Origin: Strongyloides papillosus
Taxonomy: Eukaryota; Nematoda; Chromadorea; Rhabditida; Strongyloididae
NCBI GenBank assembly: GCA_005656395.1
Contig: SRSI01000060.1
Span: 310,001 to 374,000, forward strand
DNA length: 64,000 nucleotides
Direction: 5' to 3'
Made by a program: the position numbers and the translations under genes. Position 1 is the stretch's first letter, and each line of letters starts with the position of its first letter. Shown here piece after piece: positions 1 to 12,034 of the stretch. The notes beneath the pieces are model-generated. The model saw only the letters and a program-made list of their open reading frames with translations. It had not been told where the DNA came from and searched no databases.

Positions 1-1858
1 CAAAACAGAATTACCTATAAAATTGTTAATTTTTATGATAGTAGATAAATTATAATCAAACCTTTTGATATTATTGAACTTTTTATTTTCGCTGTTTTAT
101 CTTGACAATAGCTATTAATACTATTAAAAACACCAGATAAAGAAGAGTTATGATCAAAAGACATAATAAGATTTTAAAATAAATTTTAATGATATAATCT
201 TTTCCCATTCCTTGTTATTCTAAAATCACACCCATTTTCAATTAAAAAGTTATCAAAAGCTTGAAGATTTTAATTGAATTGTCAATTTCATATTTGCTAA
301 GTATTCTTACAAGTTTACTTGAAAGCTGTCCTATCCATATTTCGATTAACTATACAAATATATTTAAATTATCGTGTAATTTTTATTTTATAAAAATTTA
401 AATTGCACTGTTTATTTATTCATATGATGATATGTGTCATAAAATATACTTGAAATGGATAAGGAGAGTGACATCATTTGATTCAAATAATATATTTGTG
501 AAATAAATATTTTTTAAATAACACATTGCTGAGAAAAATATTTTTATAATATAAAAAAAATTTTTTTGATATAAAATTATCAAGGGAGGTTTTGGTAGAA
601 TAATTATAATAAAATGTTATAATTCATAAATATGATTTTTCAAAGGTTTAAAAGATATTTTTTATATTAATATGTACTTTTAAAACGTTATATATTTTTT
701 TGTAAAAATAATATAAGATATAATAATATAATTGTAAAAAATTCATTTGTATAAGCCACTAATGGCGTCACGTAATCTAAAATAATATACTTTTGGTATT
801 TCTTTGTATCATACAATTATGGATTTACTATAATAAAAATATAAAGACGATTATATTTAAGTGGGAGATAAAGTTTTTGTCGTAGATTAATTAGCATCAA
901 AATAAAAATATTCATTGAATTAGATACCTAAGGTCTTTTAATGCTCATAGTAATTTTACAATATGATTTACATTAAGAAATTGATGATATTGCTATATTT
1001 TCGGAATAAAATAAATTAAAATTTATTAACATATCATAATCCGAATGTTTTGAAATGCTTATAAAAAAGTGTAGGATAGAAGCATTTAATAATATTGTAT
1101 ATACTTAATAATAATACAAATGCCATATACGGAAACTCATCAAATCACCTAGCAAAATATGATCTAGAAGTTTATATTTTAATTTAATGTACTTCAGTCA
1201 TTTTACAATAAAACATTTACTTAGTGTTATTCATTCAAACAATTAATTTTATTTTAAAAGAATTATTTATAAAATTGTTTTTTTTTAAATTATCATTGAA
1301 TTATTTTTTTTAAATTTTAAAAAAGAAAATGGAGATAAGTTAATATGACTTTATAAATTTCCATTTATTTTTAATTGTCGTTTGTAAACAATAATAATTT
1401 CTTGAGTCCCAATTTGCTTGTTATTTAAAAATATAGTGTTTACGTTCAATTATATGGATATAATCGTAGTTTGAGGTAATTTCATAAACTAACAATTTCT
1501 ATTTAAATAAGTTACATTATTTTAACAAACTTGTGTTATAAATAGGCATATTTTTATGTACAGGTTTATATTCTCTTGGAACAATAATTAAAATAAATAA
1601 ATATTTTTTAATTTTTTTATTATTCAACAATATTTTGTTAAAAGATTTTTTTTTTCCTTTGCTTATTATTAACTTTATATTTAAATGTCAATTTAATGTA
1701 CTCTATCTTCATTGCTCTTCTATTCTAAGAATTTATATTTAAAAGAAAATTACAATATCGTTATATATTAATATTTTTTTTGAGAAGAATCAAAAGTACA
1801 ATTTTAAAATAACTAACGTACTCATTTCTTTCAACCATTTTATAATTATCATTTTCAG
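1..1858. other. AT-rich intergenic DNA at left edge
   Basis: No open frame with coding character and no RNA gene could be recognised. The sequence is dominated by A/T runs. It ends at a good splice acceptor (ATTTTCAG, ending 1858) that lies ten bases before the start codon of the small ORF that follows, so an unrecognised 5' non-coding exon or a spliced-leader site may be present. Confidence 0.5.
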
Positions 1859-1867
1859 ATAAGGAAA

Positions 1868-2050
1868 ATGATTAATATAATCATTAACAAGATATTTCTT
1901 CTATATTTTACTATAATATTTTGTATTAATTATACACCTGGAGTAGGTTTCGAACATTTTTCTAGTCCAAGTCAAAACGTATTTTGTATTTTATATCCGG
2001 ATATTTGTGAAGCTGCTTCTAAGAATAATGAGGGTCCATCATACTACTAA
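1868..2050 (+). CDS. Small secreted peptide precursor, possibly a disulfide-ring neuropeptide
   Basis: A 60-codon ORF that starts directly after a strong acceptor (TTTTCAG at 1852-1858), as expected for a trans-spliced or second-exon start. Residues 1 to about 22 are strongly hydrophobic and look like a signal peptide. The rest is short and contains only two cysteines outside the leader, in the sequence CILYPDIC (C-x6-C), which could close a small ring. Allatostatin-C/somatostatin-like peptides also have a C-x6-C ring with a central proline, but there is no dibasic cleavage site next to it, so this similarity is only suggestive. No neighbour shares its function. It could instead be another small secreted protein or a chance ORF. 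Confidence 0.4.
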   Translation: MINIIINKIFLLYFTIIFCINYTPGVGFEHFSSPSQNVFCILYPDICEAASKNNEGPSYY

Positions 2051-3428
2051 AAATATTCCCAAAATTTTATAACATCATAATTTCATTAAATGAAATCATA
2101 TATAAAATCTTTTAAAAGTTATTTCAATATTTGATTGGCACAATAAAAATTTTTTTTATAATCTTTAATTTTTAACTAATATAATCATATTATTCAATTT
2201 TGTTGATCAAATGTTATTCTAAATTTAATTATAACAAATAATGAATTTATTAAAGTTAATTATTTTAATAAAATTAATTAATAAAATCAATCGTTTTAGT
2301 GATTAACATTACATTTAAAAATGACGTTTATATGGTTCCATAAAAAGTTGACATACGTAATTAAAAAATTATCAACTAATAAATTTTTTAAATTACTTAA
2401 TTTGATTAAATAATGTTATTGTTTTGTGTTTTGAAAATTAAAAATAAATATGACGAAGTATTATAATAACCTTGATGTAAAATCTCAATGATCTTAAAAC
2501 TTTTTTATTTGAAATATGTTTTATATAACTATCAGCTGACAAAATGAAACAACCATTGCCAAAATTTAAAAATAATTATAACAATAAATGAAAATTTATT
2601 TCTGGTTTTTTTTAAATAAAAGAAATATAAAATAACTGGCCAATCAGCAATTGTAAAAACTATTAATCATTTGTGCCTCATTCCGGTTAATTTATGTTAT
2701 AGTTTAAATGGTTTCGTACAACAGTATATTATATTAAATTAAATTAATTTTTTTCTTTTTTTTTACTTATTTATCGCTTAATAAATATTGTATTACAACA
2801 ATTCAGCGAAAAAAGTATATATATTACAATAATTGGTCATGGGTTAGAAATATTTATATGACATTAATTATATCAAGTAAAAATTATAAATTGTTTGAAT
2901 CATTGTAGATCTAATTTAAATTTACATGGTTCCAGTGTAAAAATTTGAATTAAAGATGTATAATAGAATTTGTTTACTTAAATGTTTAAAATAACATTAT
3001 TTATACGACAAATTTACATACTATTTTATAATTATTATATAAAACACTAAATTGTTGGTAGATATTAAGGGGTTGAACTTTGGTGAAGTATGTAATTTAT
3101 ATAAGGAATTTTTATCAAGATCACATTCCATCTAGTTTATTTTTCGTCCATTTTAAAAAAATAATAAAAAAATCTTTATGACAAGGAAGAAACATTACAT
3201 AGTAGTAAATTGCTATTACTATTTTAATACTTTAATCATTGTTTTTTTTTATTTAATAATTTGATACTAAGAAGCTTACACTTTATGTCTCGTCTAATCG
3301 AATAAACTTTTTGTTTTTCATAAATTTTTGTCAATTTAAAGTTTAAAATGACAACATTTTTACATTATTTATTGTTTGTTAATTTTTGTAGCATCGTTAT
3401 TACAAATACCTTAACTTTTTTTTTATAG
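2051..3428. other. Intergenic/promoter region of the SLC19 gene
   Basis: No coding signal seen. It contains a good CCAAT element at 2638-2648 and ends in a T-rich acceptor (TTTTTTTTATAG ending 3428), just before a short leader that contains a perfect inverted repeat. Confidence 0.45.
2638..2648 (+). promoter_or_regulatory. Candidate NF-Y (CCAAT) element
   Basis: GGCCAATCAGC matches the long NF-Y consensus (RRCCAATSR) at every position. It lies about 0.8 kb upstream of the SLC19 start codon and is one of the few G/C-containing motifs in this stretch. A single site this far out may be chance. Confidence 0.25.
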
Positions 3429-3429
3429 A

Positions 3430-3452
3430 CTTTTTTCAACTGCTGAAAAAAG
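3430..3452 (+). promoter_or_regulatory. 5' leader stem-loop abutting the SLC19 start codon
   Basis: The leader after the acceptor at 3428 contains CTTTTTTCA, a five-base loop (ACTGC) and TGAAAAAAG: a perfect 9-bp inverted repeat from 3430 to 3452. The ATG begins at 3453, immediately after the right arm. It could modulate start-codon access, or serve as a binding site, but the stem is mostly A-U and T and A runs are common here. Confidence 0.35.
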
Positions 3453-4820
3453 ATGATTATTGAATTTTTTAAAAGAAATAAAGCATCATTGCTTCCAATA
3501 ATATTATGCATCTATGCATTTCTAAAAGAAATTAAAGTTGGAGAACCATTTGTTTTTAAATATCAAACAACTGTTTTAAATTTTACAAGTACTGTTTTAT
3601 CAGGACAAGTATACCCATTGTCAGCTTATAGTTATTTAATTTTCTTAGTACCAATATTTTTATTAACAGACATCTTTCTTTATAAACCAACAATGGTAAT
3701 TGAGATGGTTGGTCAAGTTTCATTACGTTACCTGTTTATTTATGGATTATCATTATTTGAACAACAAATAGCATATGTCTTTTATGGAATAGCTTCTGCA
3801 TCAGAAGTAGCATTTTTTGCCTATATTTATGCCGTTCTTGACAAAGAACAATTTCAAAAATTAACATCATGGACAAGAGCTGGTACAATGGGTGGTAGGA
3901 CAACGGGATATATTGTGGCACAGATTATTATTCTTACGGGAATGGGTGATTATTTGACATTAAACAAAATAGCTTTAGTAATTCCTTCAATAGTATTATT
4001 AATTTGTATATGTCTTCCTCGTGTTCATTGGAAACATATGGTAGAACGATTATTTGAACCTGATGAAGAGTGTAATGGAAAAATAGTTCATAATGAAGAA
4101 AAACCAGACTGTTATTCGAAATATCTTGCCTTTAGATTTAGGCAACTTAAAAATGATTTTATTAAAATTTATAGTATTGGGTATATTAGAAAATGGTCCT
4201 TTTGGTATTCAATGACTACATGTATGTCATTACAAGTAGCACTCTATGCTCAAACATTATGGGGTGAAGCTAGTGAAAAAGATAATCCTTTAAATGGATT
4301 TGCTGAAGCTACATATACATTTACAGCTGGAATTTCAATATTGTTAATGAATAAAATAAACCTAAATTGGGATAAATATGGTGAAATTGTATTAGTTGTT
4401 ATATCAAGTATTGATGCTGGTCTTCTTCTTATTAATGCAGTAACTTCAAATATCTTTGTAATGTATGGTTGTTATATAGGATATAGATGTTTTTATCAGG
4501 TTATGATAACAATTGCACAATGGAATATAGCTAAAAAAATGGTATGTGAAAGTTATGGTCTTGTATTTGGTGTTAATTCATTTATTGCTTTGATTATGCA
4601 ATCAATTATCGCTGCAGTTGTAAGTGATAAACGCGGACTTGGAATGGATGTTCGTTCTCAATATATAGTTTACTGTGGTTTCCACTTATTAATTGCAGTA
4701 ATATTTTTATGTTCTGTATTAAACACTCTCATATCAAATAATTTATCAAAACGCAAAATTAGACATTCTATTTCAAGTTCTGATTTTTCAACAACTAACA
4801 GTGGATCAGACGTTGTTTGA
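3453..4820 (+). CDS. SLC19-family folate/thiamine transporter
   Basis: Encodes 455 residues in a single exon. The family (reduced folate carrier and thiamine transporters; FOLT proteins in nematodes) imports folate or thiamine across the plasma membrane. Evidence: many hydrophobic segments spread through residues 10-205 and 245-440, separated by a charged cytoplasmic loop near 205-235, giving the usual two-bundle layout of about 11-12 passes. The TSWTRAGTMGGRTTGYIVAQ segment (about 138-157) matches the family's conserved TRA-x-G transmembrane motif. The start follows a splice acceptor by 24 bases, so the ATG is the first in the mature leader. The C-terminus is a short Ser/Lys-rich cytoplasmic tail. 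It converges on WDR48 with about 220 bp between stops. Folate versus thiamine specificity cannot be read from the sequence. Confidence 0.88.
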   Translation: MIIEFFKRNKASLLPIILCIYAFLKEIKVGEPFVFKYQTTVLNFTSTVLSGQVYPLSAYSYLIFLVPIFLLTDIFLYKPTMVIEMVGQVSLRYLFIYGLSLFEQQIAYVFYGIASASEVAFFAYIYAVLDKEQFQKLTSWTRAGTMGGRTTGYIVAQIIILTGMGDYLTLNKIALVIPSIVLLICICLPRVHWKHMVERLFEPDEECNGKIVHNEEKPDCYSKYLAFRFRQLKNDFIKIYSIGYIRKWSFWYSMTTCMSLQVALYAQTLWGEASEKDNPLNGFAEATYTFTAGISILLMNKINLNWDKYGEIVLVVISSIDAGLLLINAVTSNIFVMYGCYIGYRCFYQVMITIAQWNIAKKMVCESYGLVFGVNSFIALIMQSIIAAVVSDKRGLGMDVRSQYIVYCGFHLLIAVIFLCSVLNTLISNNLSKRKIRHSISSSDFSTTNSGSDVV

Positions 4821-5042
4821 TATCATAAACAAAAAAACGTATAAAAAATAATTAGAAATTAAAATTTAGCATAGATGCATAAAAAAATTTTAACTTTTAT
4901 TTGAAACGACGTTACAATAGTTATGTAACTGATGTATGTACAATATATATTATATATATAAATATATTCATCCAATAAATTGTATATCTTTTTGCAACCA
5001 AAATTAAAATTACTGTACATTTTAAACCGTTTTATATATATC

Positions 5043-7202
5043 TTAACGTATTTGCTTGTAAACAATGACAACATCACCACCCTGTCGCCAAATAAAATGT
5101 TTAACGGATCTCAAATCCATATCAGGATCTAATTTTTGCTCATTACAATAAAGTTCAATCTTATTTTCAATATTTATAAATATAGGATTTGTTGTAATTT
5201 TATTTGTTTGAGGAGTTGTATTATAACCACTATTAATAGAATAAGAATTTGTACCCGGATTATAAGTATTTGAATTATAATTGTTACTGTTATTTACTGT
5301 ACCATCATTGCTACCAATCAATTTTGTTAAAACATGTTCCATTATTTTACGTACTTGAAGCATCTCCGTTGCTGATAAACGTTCACGCTTTGGATTTTTG
5401 TTATTGTTTGTTGAATTTGAATTCGCTGAATAAGGAATTAAAGCAAAAGGAATCTTATTAAATTTAGGGGGAACCTGTTTTTCAATTACTTCCCTTGCCC
5501 ATGTAGGCATTAAATCTTCTAATATTGATGATTCAGTTTCATTTCCTACATCCTTGACACATGACCTTAAAATTGGCCTTCCTGATGATTCACTTAAAAT
5601 TATCGTTGTATGGAGTGGTAATGGAAAAATTGTGTGATTATTTGACTCGTCAGTCTCATCTTCATTATCATTATAAGCTATCATACTTTTTGCCCATCTA
5701 TCAAATAAGCTTTTTAAAAATATACCACCGTAATTAAGTTTTGTTTCTTGTGCCTTGTCGGCTAAACCAGCTTCTCTTGCAGTTACCCAGGATGCAAAAA
5801 CATCCGTTTCATCTAAAACAATTTGAAGCATCCCTAATTTTAGGTCAACACTAAACCATGAAGGTACGTAAACCCGTTTATTATACTTCTTAACTACCTC
5901 ATCAATCAACACTTTACCATATTGACCAATTTTACGTCCTTGCAATATATCCCAAACATCAACATTATTTTCAGTATCTTTTGTAACTATATGCCTTTTA
6001 TCATTAAGTACAACATATTGCCTAATTGATGGAGCTCCATAAATAATGATATCAGGTGATAGATGGGAACTATCTTTCTTTCCAAGTTCTAGGGTATCAA
6101 AAGTAGCTAGTGAATTTTTTGCTTGCACTAATGATGTTGTGATTATTTTTGATTCTACTGGTATTTCATCATCATCATTATCACTTGCATTTTTAACAAC
6201 TAGTTGTGATGCTTTACTCGTACTAATTTTAAATCTTTTAATATTTTCACTCTGTCCACACGTCCATAAGTATTTACTTCCATCATTTTCAATACAAAGT
6301 ATTTTATGAATGCAATTATCTTCCTCTAATACTAATATTGAATCAGAAAAATCTCTTAAATTTGTCCTCCATATCATCTTATCCTTTCCTCCACTATATA
6401 ATTCTGTCCAATTATCATTGGTTGCCAAAGCCCATACTCCTTCATTATGTAATTGTATTGTCCCAATACATCTTTGTTGTCCAACACTCCACACTTTAAC
6501 ACTTCCATCACTAGAAGCACTAATTATTTGACTACCATCATCTGATACAAGGAGACTTTTTACATTATCTGTATGTCCTTTAAGTTTTCCTATTTTTTGA
6601 CAACATCTAGCATCCCAAACACGAATAATTTTTTCGGTACTCCCACTACAAATCACATTAGCATTAGAAGACATCGCCAATGAATATATACTATTTTTAT
6701 TTCCATTTAAACTACTTGTAGTTACTGTATTGTTTGTAGCAGTTAATTTTGTTAACGTTCCAACATCCCATAAATATATTGCTTGATCAAAACCAGCGCT
6801 AGCAACTAATTCTACATCTTTTGCATAAGCTAGTGCTTTAACATAATCTTGATGTGTTCGCAATGTACTCATACAAAAGCCTTGTTTAGCATTCCATACT
6901 TTTATTGTTGTATCACTACTAGCAGAAATAAGATTTTGCCCATTACAACATAAAACAATATCATTTACCCAATCACAATGATGCTCCATAGATTGAATAT
7001 ACCTTTTAGATGTTGTCTCATTTATACTACTATCAGGTTTTGAAGTATTCCATATCCTTATAATACTGTCACTACCGGCAGAAAATAATCTGCCTGTATT
7101 TTTGTCGTATTGTAGTGAATTTACAGATGAACGATGAGCAGTTTCACTTTCATTCCTTAATGTAACCGAAATTTGTATTTTTCTTTTATAGGACGATGAC
7201 AT
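5043..7202 (-). CDS. wdr-48: WDR48/UAF1 homolog, activator of USP1/12/46 deubiquitinases
   Basis: Single-exon gene of 719 residues, close to the length of animal WDR48. WDR48 binds and activates the deubiquitinases USP1, USP12 and USP46; in C. elegans WDR-48 works with USP-46 on glutamate receptor turnover. In the sequence: an N-terminal beta-propeller (about residues 1-350) with WD repeats such as GRLFSAGSDSIIRIWNTSKP and QIISASSDGSVKVWSVGQQR, the conserved start RRKIQISVTLR-like strand (residues 6-16), and a C-terminal globular region (about 520-719) ending in a ubiquitin-like, SUMO-like-domain strand pattern (LRSVKHFIWRQGGDVVIVYK). An Asn/Thr-rich insertion lies at about 640-680. The gene is tail-to-tail with the SLC19 gene. 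Plus-strand ORFs across it are shadows. Confidence 0.92.
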   Translation of the reverse strand: MSSSYKRKIQISVTLRNESETAHRSSVNSLQYDKNTGRLFSAGSDSIIRIWNTSKPDSSINETTSKRYIQSMEHHCDWVNDIVLCCNGQNLISASSDTTIKVWNAKQGFCMSTLRTHQDYVKALAYAKDVELVASAGFDQAIYLWDVGTLTKLTATNNTVTTSSLNGNKNSIYSLAMSSNANVICSGSTEKIIRVWDARCCQKIGKLKGHTDNVKSLLVSDDGSQIISASSDGSVKVWSVGQQRCIGTIQLHNEGVWALATNDNWTELYSGGKDKMIWRTNLRDFSDSILVLEEDNCIHKILCIENDGSKYLWTCGQSENIKRFKISTSKASQLVVKNASDNDDDEIPVESKIITTSLVQAKNSLATFDTLELGKKDSSHLSPDIIIYGAPSIRQYVVLNDKRHIVTKDTENNVDVWDILQGRKIGQYGKVLIDEVVKKYNKRVYVPSWFSVDLKLGMLQIVLDETDVFASWVTAREAGLADKAQETKLNYGGIFLKSLFDRWAKSMIAYNDNEDETDESNNHTIFPLPLHTTIILSESSGRPILRSCVKDVGNETESSILEDLMPTWAREVIEKQVPPKFNKIPFALIPYSANSNSTNNNKNPKRERLSATEMLQVRKIMEHVLTKLIGSNDGTVNNSNNYNSNTYNPGTNSYSINSGYNTTPQTNKITTNPIFINIENKIELYCNEQKLDPDMDLRSVKHFIWRQGGDVVIVYKQIR

Positions 7203-7658
7203 AACAGAATATTAAAAAATAATAATATAAAATGTACAAATAGTTTAATAAATGTTAAATATACCAAAGATAAATATAAAATTACTATAAAATTCAAACG
7301 TTGAAGCTCATAAAAACTTGATAAGAGATAAAACGACACACGATTTTATGGCGAAATTGGAGAATAGTTTATATTTAAGTATTTACTCGTAATCAAAAAT
7401 TTTTTACTGACATTAGCTTATAGAAATGCAAAATAAAAATATATGAACTATTTGTAAATTATGATAAATAAAATAGGAAGTCGGTTTAAATTGATTAATA
7501 TTTTTATTTATAAAAAATCATTAAAATTAAATCATTACATAAAATAATATTAGTGTTTCTAGAAAAATCACACAATATATTTTTAATATAAGAAAAAAAA
7601 TCATTAAAATATTAATATATAAAAAAATTTATGTATTTTATATAAAGCAAAAATATCA
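7203..7658. other. Spacer between WDR48 and the KCTD-like gene
   Basis: About 450 bp of AT-rich DNA holding the WDR48 5' side and the KCTD-like 3' side, both on the minus strand. No acceptor sits directly before the WDR48 ATG, so there is no positive sign that the two genes form an operon. Confidence 0.5.
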
Positions 7659-8847
<1,189 letters not shown>

Positions 8848-11800
8848 AATTAGTTAATCTATAAAGAAAAGGAAATAGTGAAAATATTAATTTTGATATA
8901 TATAGATATAATAGATTTATGTAGATGATTCAAAAATCTTAAATAAAATTGACAATGCTTTTAATGAAATCTACTACATATTGATATATAATATAACAAC
9001 ATATAATGTGCCTTCTTTAGAAAACTATTAATACCAACAGAATACTAAGAACTCTTGTAAATCTTTAGAAGTAATTTTAACATTATTATTAAGAAAATTT
9101 TTTTATCTAAGTAAAGTAAATTAAAATATTATTTTTGATAGGAAAAATAGAATTTAGCGTATAAAATATCAGTTTTCGTTAAATTTACATAGAGATGAAA
9201 TAAGAAATTTGTAAAAAGTACAATTGAATAATGGTATTATATATTAAATAATTTTCTTAAAAATACAATTGCGTGCCTATAATTTAAACAAGTACATTAA
9301 CATCTAAAATATATTTAAATCTCTAATTTTTTCAAAAGATATTTTTTAATAAAATTGTACTCAATAATAAAAAATTATTATAAAAAATAAATAAGTAGAA
9401 TTAAATATATTCTTTTATAGAATGTGTATTTTTTTTCTAAATAATTATTTATTTTATCATGAAACTCCTTATAATAATACTTTTAATGCTTAAAATCTTA
9501 AAATTCATTTTATAATTACAAAACTTCTTAAAATTTTGCTTTTCTTTTTGTATGTAAATAATGAAGAAGAAGTAGATGTCATATAATATATATTTACTAT
9601 ATGTATTCTAAATTTTTAAATAAGGAAAATGAAAACTTTCAAAAGATGTTTCTATGATTATAGTCAATTAGAAAGAACAGTATAATGAAATTAAATTAAT
9701 GAAAATAATTATTTAAAAAGAAATAATAACAGTGGAATGTTTTGAAGTGAGTTATGTTTTGATAAGAAGTTGGATAATGTATAGTTTTATTTCACTAAAT
9801 TTATATCAAACTTTCTTAAGTAATTATTGAAGATTTTATCTGTTTGTTATTCTTCTCATCAGTAAAACAATTTAAAAAAACAATTTTCCTTCGTATAATC
9901 TTTGAATTGGTTATTTAATAAAACAAATTTCCTTTGAATAAAATGTTCTAAAAGTAAGCAATTAATTTTTAAATGACATAATTTGTTATGTGTAAAATAA
10001 TTAAAAACCATAAAATTGTTGTTACTACAATAATAGTGTTAACAAAAATATAAAAGAACAATTTTTAAAGAAAAGTAGAATTGTTATCCTCTAAAAGTGT
10101 ACCTCGTCAAATATTCACCTTATCTATTATTCACTACTACATCTTCTTGGTACATGTTATAATCAAATAAGTATATATATAATATTAATAATAAAAATTT
10201 TTATGATATAAATAGGATGAGACAAAGATAAAATTTATTACGCTCCATTTATATTGTCAAAGATAGATAGCATTAAGTAATCGTAATATCTTTTGAGGGC
10301 AATTTTAAAATTTTCATAAACATATTCATAGTAAAATTTTTTTAGCTAATATGAAAATATAGTAATGAGTGAAAACTTTAGTTTAAATCATAAATGATTA
10401 AATTATTTTCACCATCATTTATATGATGCCTATTCTTAGGAGAGGGGTAGAAAAGAGAGAGGGCTAAAGAAAATCAAAAGTGCTTTTTATTTTGATAATA
10501 AAAAGATACACATCATAATCTTTAAATAAATAGAGGCATAAAAATATACAAAAGTATGGCATTCAAAATGACTTAGTTTTGGGTAAAAAAAATCTTAATA
10601 AGTTGTGGTTGTACTTTTTTATGTTTGTTCTGGTAAACATCTGCCTATTTATTATTATAAAAGTTTTCATGAAAGTTACAATTTTAAATGATTTTAGATG
10701 TCTTTAAAAATAATTGGGAAATTTTAATTATAAAGTGGAAAGTAAAATACTGAAATTTTCATTTTAACCTAATAATGAAAAGGAATATATATCTATATAA
10801 TTAACAAATATTTATATTAAAACTAAACAAAATATTCATTTTTAAAAATATAGTTTTATCAATTTTAAAAAGGCAACCCAAATTACCAATAAAGAAAATA
10901 ATAACCATCTAAATATAAAAAATGAAAATAAAAACAATTACAAAAATAGTGCGTATAAAATTATGTTTTAAATTATGCTTTTACATTTTTATATTATTAC
11001 TTAAAAATATGTTTGACTTCCAGAAAAATACTTGATGAATAGTTATGTCAAAATATTTCATATTTAATGGTAAATATCTAAATAGAAAAATATCTTATGA
11101 AGTGTAAAAACGTTTAAATATGGTTATACTTAAAATTTTAAATTTTTAATGATAAGACACATATCTTTTTTCAAAAACATATTTTAAAAAAATGGCCTAA
11201 AAAATAAAGTCTCATCAAAAAAGAAGATTAATAATAGCTAAGAAATCGAAATATACACATATTTTACATAAAATAATTGTAAAAGAATAATAATAAATAT
11301 TATTGGAAACATATGTAGTTGGCATTGTATCTCGAATATTAACTACCACTTTTATAATCATCATATTCTAATACATGTACTGCTTTTGACTTTCATTTTA
11401 AAATTAATTTTTTTTTAATATTACACAATAAATGAAGATGAAATTTTTTTTTCAATATGACATGATTATATAACATTCTACAAAATATTCAATGACATTT
11501 TCAGCGGATTTAACATTTTTAGTTACATCATTACACAAATTAGTGATAGAAATTGTTTTGTTTATGAACAAATACATATACTGACAAATAATATAAAATT
11601 TTGATTATGCTATTTAGTATCCTCTTATTATCAATCTTATATTTGTTAAACTCTCAATAATAGAATAGTATGTTTAATAATGCGTATTAAAAACTTTAAT
11701 TAACTTTTTTATTCAAAATAAATAATAATTTTAATACATTATAAATAATAATTGAATTGGTTAACTAAACTTTTGAAGCAAAAATAAGTTTAGGAAGATA

Positions 11801-12034
11801 TATTTTGTTTTATTAAATATTCAATTTAAAATAAAATAAAAAAATTCTTCCTCTATGGTTGAGAAAGTTAAAAGTTAGTAACTGGTAATAGAGTTAAAAA
11901 AATAAAAAAAAATGTTAAGCAACAAAGAAAAATAAGTATCATTTGTTAAAATGATGTACAGGAACTAACTTAAAACATTATTTTAAAAGTATTACGACAA
12001 TTAACAAATAACTTTATTCTTTTTTAATATTTTT
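8848..12034. other. Gene-poor AT-rich interval
   Basis: About 3.2 kb with no convincing exon on either strand. A purine-rich patch at about 10439-10468 (GGAGAGGGG and GAGAGAGGG) is the only clear departure from A/T background. It probably holds upstream DNA of the KCTD-like gene and 3' flank of the MAP9-like gene. Confidence 0.5.

Noticed and set aside
4935..4970. TA-rich microsatellite-like tract
   Set aside because: Such tracts are frequent throughout this A/T-rich DNA and carry no special structure here.
5249..6531. Three plus-strand ORFs across the WDR48 gene
   Set aside because: They are antisense shadows of a clear WD40 coding region and have no protein-like features.
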